Assembly: GCA_019155205.2 (NCBI GenBank)
Contig: JAHNZQ020000227.1
Coordinates: 1,662,713 to 1,688,250 of the forward strand
From: Gracilaria vermiculophylla
Taxonomy: Eukaryota; Rhodophyta; Florideophyceae; Gracilariales; Gracilariaceae
Direction of reading: 5' to 3'
DNA length: 25,538 bases
Made by a program: the position numbers and the translations under genes
The notes under the pieces: model-generated
What the model was told of the DNA's origin: nothing
Databases searched by the model: none
What the model saw: only the letters and a program-made list of their open reading frames with translations
Shown here: positions 20,689 to 25,538 of the stretch, in pieces
Layout: every line of letters starts with the position of its first letter
Position numbering within the stretch: the first letter of the stretch is position 1

Positions 20689-20720
20689 GGTGCGCTGACC
20701 CCACATGAGGTCAGCGCACC
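20689..20720. repeat. Subterminal palindrome at the right end of piggyBac-like copy 1
   Basis: GGTGCGCTGACC (20689-20700), 8-base spacer, GGTCAGCGCACC (20709-20720): a perfect 12-bp stem directly inside the right terminal repeat. It shares the GACC...TGAGGTC core with the left palindromes but is longer. Confidence 0.9.
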
Positions 20721-20738
20721 GGTCGGATAGACACTAGA
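20721..20738 (-). repeat. Right terminal inverted repeat of piggyBac-like copy 1
   Basis: GGTCGGATAGACACTAGA, the reverse complement of the left end with one mismatch in 18 bases. Confidence 0.92.
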
Positions 20739-21876
20739 AACACGTAATTTCTATTTGAAGCAGTTTCGCCGTGTTAGCGAAGGCATAGCAATCGTGATGC
20801 GAGTGCAAGAAAAAGCAAAATCAATAATAATTTTAAAAGAGCGAGCAACCATAGGTGCAAACTGAAGTGGTATATACTAGAGCTTCATGACCTGCAAAAT
20901 AAGTTGCGAGATAGAGCGTTAGCAGGTAGAGAAGGAAAAGGAAAGAGCAAAGAGAAAGGGTTGAGATCTGTGCGAGCCATTGTACTTATTGTTTTCTTTG
21001 TGATGTTAGTACCCTGTCTACCATCTTTTGTTTGTCATTATATGTTTGTGTAAGTTCAAAACGGTAGAGCACTGTAGCGTGTGCTAATATAAATAAATAA
21101 ATAGAAATCTCTGCCATTTATCCATGCGTGTACTGTGGACGAAGCACTATATCCACACTCCGGTTCTGTCGGTGCCATCCACTTATAGCGAGAAACTCCG
21201 CCGGCAGTGGCCGTCTTACGAGCGAAGTGAACCTTACTAGTAATCCTGGAACAGAAAATTCCAATGGGAATATCCTCTCAAAATGCTATGCACAATTCCA
21301 GCACGGAAGAAAGAGCTACAAGAAGAAGTGAAACGGTTTCGTTTTAAATAACGGTCTTGTATTATGTTGCGATCGATCAAAAAGAATGTTGCAAACGATA
21401 GGTCAAAAAAAGACGTCTGTGTGCACCGGACGGAGCTGGTACTTCGCATGTCTGTAGGTTTTACGAACGTTTTGGCCAGTATTCTGCCCGTTTGGTTTCA
21501 AATTGGTTTTTATATACTGAACCACCAGGGGTCCTGGAAATTGGATATATTTTGAGTTTCTCAATTTTCAATGTCTTGATAAGATATCTTACGCAACCAA
21601 ATATGAGATGAAAAATTCGACATTTAGCGTCAAAAATTACGGCTGCTCTGCAAAAATAAAAATAAAAATGGGAAGCAACTTTTTCAGCCTGAAATATGAT
21701 CCTTTAGTCAATAACCTGTCAAATACTTTCAGGTACACCAATAGAGCTTTGCTGCAAAACAATATCAGAATCGCCCATGCTATCTATTTTCTATCCATAT
21801 CTCATCCCACTCTTCAGCACTGGTTTGTTTCTCATCGAAACTTTTTTGAGCTCCATATCGACGCAATATAGCAGAA
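20739..21876. other. Spacer between the piggyBac-like and Harbinger-type genes
   Basis: No recognised gene. Open stretches at 21128-21331, 21364-21555 and 21608-21871 (63-87 codons) show no family motif. A simple ATAAATAAATAAATAG run lies at about 21091-21106. A TATATA at about 21509 could belong to a promoter of the downstream Myb/SANT gene but is weak evidence. The left end of the Harbinger-type element should lie in or near this interval, but I could not find matching inverted repeats. Confidence 0.35.
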
Positions 21877-22812
21877 ATGATTCATAGCCGCGAATCAAGC
21901 CTAGATACAGCGTCACTACCGAAGCAATCTACTCCTTTACAACAAAATGGCTCATTAAAAACGCTTGATACATCAACTACTATACAGCAAGAGAGGGTTG
22001 CTGATGAAGTGGTATGTTTCTCCACTTATTCAAGCAGACACTCAAGACGATTCAAGTTTACCTCTGAGGAAGATTTGATTCTGGTTCGTGAGATTGTATC
22101 CTGTAAGATAGAAGTGCCCTACATGGCAAAGAAGGCAAGCTCTTTGATAAGACGGTGTCATGAGCGAGCAGCAATCTCTGGGTGAAGCAAAAGTTCTCCA
22201 AAAACGCATGCAGGATAGGTATGTTACACTTCGAAAGACTTTTGACGAGGTTGATAAATGCGATGGCGTAATGACTGGCATCAGGGGGGAAGTTGAGGAG
22301 ATGGTAGAGCTGCTGTACGAGATGAAGCAAGCGCAAAAGTACAAGAGGTTGCTAAATCTCAAAAAAGGAGAGACGTGACGGCATTGGAAACACAAAAAAA
22401 CAGGAATGCTGGTCAACACGATTTTGAATAGGCAAGCTCCCGGACATTCTAGTGGCGACACGACTAAAGCTAAGACGCAGAATCGGTTTGCAAAGTGAAA
22501 AAGGAAGCTTAAAAAAGAACGGGTAGAAGTCGGAGGGGAGACGGTTTTGTTCTCAGAAGCAATAAAGGCAGGAGAGCTTGTTCGAACTGAAGTTGAGAAC
22601 ATAACGTCGAGCTAACGAATAAAAACAAGAAGCTTGAGCTGAGAGAAAAGAGTCAGCGCATCAAAACGGAACAAAGCGCTTAAGATAAGGAAGAACTGAG
22701 AAAAGAACGGGAAGCGTAGTCAAAATTAGGTGTTGACAAATTCCGTTGAATGATGGAGTCTTAAGATTCGATGATGAAAGAATTAGTCGAAACCCTCAAA
22801 CTCAATCCGTAA
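21877..22812 (+). pseudogene. Myb/SANT-like DNA-binding protein of the Harbinger-type element
   Basis: Likely DNA-binding partner of the neighbouring transposase. ATG at 21877 begins MIHSRESSLDTASL. After a Ser/Thr-rich leader, RRFKFTSEEDLILVREIVSC (about 22048-22107) is the first helix of a Myb/SANT-like domain. A frameshift near 22150-22200 moves the reading to VLQKRMQDRYVTLRKTFDEV (22211 on), the third helix, then GEVEEMVELLYEMKQA. A charged, probably coiled C-terminal part is scattered over frames. The closing peptide MMKELVETLKLNP ends at TAA 22810-22812. The layout of SANT-like domain, charged helix and short hydrophobic tail resembles a family I know from oomycete genomes. That assignment is from memory of the family pattern. 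Confidence 0.7.
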
Positions 22813-22831
22813 ATAGTGTGTGCTATGCTTC

Positions 22832-22919
22832 GGGGGATGTCGAATCCCCCCGCTCCCCCACGGCTGGGGCTCCGCCCAGACTGTACCTAGATGGGACCCT
22901 TTCGGGGCCCCTGAAGGGT
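22832..22919. other. GC-rich hairpin cluster between convergent genes
   Basis: Three potential stems follow each other. The first is GGGGGAT-gtcga-ATCCCCC (22832-22850) and the second is CTGGG-gctccg-CCCAG (22864-22879). The third is a 24-bp near-perfect palindrome at 22896-22919 with 11 of 12 pairs (ACCCTTTCGGGG / CCCCTGAAGGGT). The block is far richer in GC than its surroundings and sits between the stop of the Myb/SANT gene and the stop of the transposase. It could shape both 3' ends or be a small inserted repeat. Confidence 0.75.
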
Positions 22920-22970
22920 TATCAGAATCGGAAAGTAATCGTCGAGCGTCGGTGGCTGACATGCAAAATA

Positions 22971-23863
22971 TTACGATACCGGGTAAGGGTAAATAAAACT
23001 CCGAAAGTGGTGTAAAAGCATCGCAGCTAGATACATATAACCAATTGGCACCTCCATCACTCGCAAAGTCCGTTAGAAATCCATCATTGGCCAGAAGACC
23101 TTAATCTTTTTATAGAATCATTCTACTGTCACTCTCACAAAAGACATGGGCTCGCGAAACGCCTTCTGATCGGCATTAACATTAGATCTCTGGAACGGGA
23201 TACGAAAGAACCATCGCTCGTTACATTGAGAACCCGCAAATATGCCTTACCGCATTCGCAGCGTGCAGTTCTAAAATCAAGAGCAGTAGCTTTTCAGCAT
23301 AACTACGAATATACAGCGTCTAATCATACCCCCTTGCTTTCATCGGTCTAAATGCGTCGAGATTCATCCCATCCGATATTGTAACTGATTAAAACTTTAT
23401 CGCATGCTTTCTGTTATGCCCAATGTAGGCCATTTGCTGCCAGATGGACTGCAATGGTGTAGCAATTCCTGTGAAAATTCCATCCAAGAATCCAACACTG
23501 TTGCCGAACGCCCCTCCCTGTTGGAAACTAGAATCAGCATAGAGCGTACCGCTCGCTGCACTATAAACAGATAACATTTGACCCCTGGAATTAAATGACC
23601 AAGTGTACATTATTTGCTCTCTAGACTCTCCTAGAAGATTTCGGAAGGCTGAGGGCCATGCTTTCCGCAAAAAGTTTAAAGTCTCTTCATCTACATAGAT
23701 CAGACCGGTGACGTAGCAAAACGCAAGCAAGATGGACAGGATTTGTGTTGTATCGCTTCTTGGAGGTGTGGTGCTTGTCTTCTAGCCTTTTTATGGCATT
23801 TACAACGCGTAGAAAGTCTGTCTTTGTGAATTGGAAGTAGTGTAGACAATGTCCTGCTATCAT
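22971..23863 (-). pseudogene. PIF/Harbinger-type DDE transposase
   Basis: Would catalyse excision and insertion. Read right to left from an ATG at 23863, with CLHYFQFTKTDFLRVVNAIK and RYNTNPVHLACVLLR, the conserved N-terminal helical region. After a frameshift near 23700, the open stretch 23730-23389 contains GFLDGIF, holding the first catalytic Asp (23484-23482), and YIGHNRKHAIKF, the hallmark GHKR.HAIKFQ box. A stop follows, then SVTISDGMN. The second Asp region (usually YGDPAY) is unreadable, around 23230-23260. The third part is clear in another frame: MSFVRVTVE, with the catalytic Glu (23123-23121), FYKKIKVFWPMMDF and IGYMYLAAMLLHHF. It ends at 22973-22971. A TGA replaces the Trp that normally follows the Glu. 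Confidence 0.85.
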
Positions 23864-24198
23864 GATTGATTACTTTTACTTCTTCTTGTAGATAGAAGAA
23901 GTATTTGTTTGCCTGGCATTATATAAAAGTGCTGAACCGATAATATATCTCTGTTTACCAATGGCCACAGCGAAAAGCGATTTGTTCTGTATTCGACTTG
24001 GTATGGTGCGGGGGTCTTTACTACTTGGTGGGTACTATGAAGTTCGTTTTTGTACTCCCCGGGAATGTAACGCATACTTTTAAACAGTCCGAAAATGTAC
24101 CTTGACAAAAACACGATTATTTTGAAATTTCTGGATGGTTTTCTGTTTTTACTAGATAGTAAGGCTTGAATTCCCCACAGAAACTTTAGCTGAAACAT
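23860..24198 (-). pseudogene. Minus-strand ORF upstream of the Harbinger-type transposase
   Basis: An open stretch of 112 codons whose stop (TGA 23862-23860) overlaps the putative ATG of the transposase. It has basic and hydrophobic runs, for example SSKNRKPSRNFKIIVFLSRY, and no recognisable domain. It could be the N-terminal part of the transposase joined by a lost frame, a leader exon, or a chance open frame. Confidence 0.25.
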
Positions 24199-24564
24199 CG
24201 AAAGGCGTAAAGACTGTATTTACGGGCTTCTGAAAAGGCTCTTAGGCCCATTCTATGACTTTATTTACGCGGAAACGAAAAACGTGAAACCCCCTTGTAG
24301 CCAATAAATTATGACAGGTTGCAAACCAATGTTTCCCCTTTTCGTTTCCATCTGCGGCCGACAAGTTTCCGCAGTCATGTTAACGACATCCAAACTCATC
24401 CGTATAACCATGATACATGCAAACGTTCATTTCAATCAGCTTGCTTCTCGACACGATGGAGAAAAGTGTCGCCCAAGCAACGAGCTCAATCGCCTCGGAA
24501 CAAAGCCTCAGATAGCTATCATATCCTTCAACATCTTCAACGCTGCAACGATTCCCAAAATTTT
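24199..24564. other. Spacer upstream of paralogue B, with an inverted repeat
   Basis: GGAAACGAAAA (24271-24281) and TTTTCGTTTCC (24339-24349) form a perfect 11-bp inverted repeat with a 57-base spacer. A further GTTTCCGC near 24365 pairs with GCGGAAAC at 24269. A short reading beginning MEKSVAQATSSIASEQSL (ATG 24456) ends after 18 residues and may be an N-terminal piece of paralogue B. No other gene is supported. Confidence 0.4.
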
Positions 24565-25361
24565 ATGAAATCCGCTGCAAACAGAATATCGACAACAATA
24601 ACAGAAGCTACAGATATGGTTCTTGATGCGAAAATTGACAGTGTGAAATTCAAAAATGTCCTCAAAAACTTAAAGATAATTGGAGCGCAAAATGCCCGGC
24701 TTGCTCGAGAATGATTTCTGCTCCCTCACATGATGGTTCACAGAGCTTTTAAGTATGATAATCATTCAACAACTTGCCGATACAAATTTCAACGTCAGTC
24801 CCTGCACGTTTTCGGATCGTGAAATACGATTACCAACTGTTACATTTTTGAAGGGAGGAAATGGACGCGAAGAGATCGGTTATTTCCAATGAGACATACC
24901 GACTATCATAAATGGAAATCTTGTAGGCGGAAAGCTCAGAACCGATTAATGTGAGTAGCAAACAGTTTCTTCACAGCGCAGACCTGTATTTCTGGCCGCC
25001 GAATACTGTGTTTTACTTCACGTTTTTGCAGATGTCCGCATGATTACCACGAGGCAACGAGTAATACACTGTATGGACAAAAAAAGAGCTCGATAAACAT
25101 AAGGAAGATCCTTGGTCTCCAGCTATTGCGCCTCTTTTCAACGACGATAGGTTCAAGCCAGCACCGAACACTGTTTCATCCGGAAGGGTTGCACTACATG
25201 AAGTCAGTGTCATTGACACAGCCTATCGTCCGAACATGCGTGATGCCGTGATGTTGAAGCGAAAGTTCGGAGAGTTTAAAAGCATCTACGAAACTTGTGT
25301 ATGACGATTTGAGGCATCCTGTGAGGGTGATCCAGAATCATTTGCAGGGTTTGCAAACTGA
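24565..25361 (+). pseudogene. Paralogue B of the unrecognised two-copy family
   Basis: ATG at 24565 opens 49 codons with TEATDMVLDAK and FKNVLKNLKIIGAQNARL, matching the helical start of paralogue A. The middle (about 24714-24990) is badly broken. EYCVLLHVFADV (about 25003) matches DFCVTKLHVMHD of A. From about 25089 one frame reads ELDKHKEDPWSPAIAPLFND, then RFKPA, then FGEFKSIYETCV. After one TGA (25298-25300) it continues CEGDPESFAGFAN to TGA 25359-25361. Order and spacing agree with A over about 800 bp, but identity is only around a third of residues in aligned blocks, so the duplication is old. Function is unknown. A GTGAGT near 24951 followed by a CAG near 24980 might be a small intron. 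The next piggyBac-like end starts 30 bp downstream. Confidence 0.58.
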
Positions 25362-25390
25362 AAAACGTTTACTATGTATCCGCACTGCTA

Positions 25391-25538
25391 TCTAGTGTCT
25401 ATCTGACCAGCGACCTCATATGAGGTCAATTTTAATTACTTTGTAGTTAGGTGAAAACATTAAAACTTTTCCCAATTATTTTTTGTTCTGATATCCTCAT
25501 CGTGTTGTCGACGCCGGCAGGGCTGAACTGTGTCCACA
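25391..25538 (+). mobile_element. piggyBac-like DNA transposon, copy 2, left end only
   Basis: Starts with the same 18-bp terminal repeat as copy 1, then a single palindrome GACCTCATATGAGGTC, and continues collinear with 17941-18052 to the window edge. It lacks the 20-bp extra unit of copy 1. The transposase start would lie beyond the window. Confidence 0.9.

Larger units (their letters stand above)
17882..20738 (+). mobile_element. piggyBac-like DNA transposon, copy 1
   Basis: A 2.86-kb element bounded by 18-bp inverted repeats (17882-17899 and 20721-20738, one mismatch), each followed inward by a palindrome built on GACCTCA/TGAGGTC. It encodes one transposase of the DDE_Tnp_1_7 (piggyBac) type on the plus strand, ending in a cysteine-rich domain. 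The first 170 bp match the second copy starting at 25391 at well over 80% by eye. The expected TTAA duplication is not visible: the flanks are GCTC on the left and AACA on the right. Either the family has a different target or the flanks have changed. Confidence 0.9.
21877..23863. mobile_element. Core of a PIF/Harbinger-type element (two convergent genes)
   Basis: A plus-strand Myb/SANT-like gene and a minus-strand DDE_Tnp_4-type transposase face each other, with their stops 158 bp apart. PIF/Harbinger elements typically carry exactly these two genes. The coordinates cover only the genes. Terminal inverted repeats and the usual 3-bp duplication were looked for outside them and not found by eye. 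Both genes are broken. Confidence 0.65.

Noticed and set aside
22042..22602. 186-codon minus-strand frame
   Set aside because: It is the complement of the Myb/SANT-like gene, which has recognisable motifs and a fitting C-terminus on the plus strand.
2820..23123. Alternative genetic code suggested by in-frame TGA, for example in place of Trp in the Harbinger-type transposase
   Set aside because: TAA and TAG interruptions are equally common, and frameshifts and lost catalytic residues show ordinary decay.
16354..25538. One large tandem duplication of gene plus piggyBac-like element
   Set aside because: The transposon ends are far more alike than the two genes, and distances from gene to element differ (716 versus 30 bp). 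A single duplication cannot explain both.

Overview
This is a eukaryotic window made up almost entirely of decayed transposable elements. I found no intact host gene, no rRNA gene and no CRISPR array. The evidence for a eukaryote is a Ty3/gypsy chromovirus with long terminal repeats (LTRs), piggyBac-like elements, and a PIF/Harbinger-type gene pair. The particular piggyBac subtype and the Myb/SANT plus DDE pair resemble families I associate with oomycetes and other protists or algae. That is an impression from family knowledge, not a taxonomic call. Nearly every coding region carries stops and frameshifts of all kinds, so the elements look old. Mixed TAA, TAG and TGA interruptions argue against a changed genetic code.

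Layout. Positions 1-1327 hold nothing I recognise. Positions 1328-12008 are one complete but dead Ty3/gypsy element of 10.7 kb. It has two LTRs of about 585 bp, a near-matching 5-bp target duplication, a polypurine tract, a gag remnant, and a pol remnant in the order protease, reverse transcriptase, RNase H, integrase, chromodomain. Between pol and the 3' LTR lie about 3 kb of extra sequence. This holds a long reading frame on the opposite strand (10679 down to 8815) and a possible sense frame that starts head-to-head with it (10673 onward). Positions 12009-16353 are AT-richer, with scattered weak coding remnants that I could not identify.

From 16354 the window alternates between an unrecognised gene family and DNA transposons. 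Paralogue A (16354-17166) is followed by a piggyBac-like element (17882-20738) with 18-bp inverted ends, subterminal palindromes and a nearly complete transposase. Next come a Myb/SANT-like gene on the plus strand (21877-22812) and a DDE transposase on the minus strand (22971-23863). They converge on a cluster of GC-rich hairpins and together look like the two genes of a PIF/Harbinger-type element. Paralogue B (24565-25361) follows, and 30 bp after it the left end of a second piggyBac-like copy begins (25391) and runs off the window.

How the parts work together. Gag and Pol would have formed the retrotransposon particle and copied and inserted it, with the chromodomain probably steering insertion to marked chromatin. 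The Myb/SANT protein and DDE transposase would have acted as a pair on the Harbinger-type ends. The piggyBac-like transposase would have acted on the 18-bp ends with their palindromes. The antisense protein of the retrotransposon and the A/B gene family are the least explained parts of the window.
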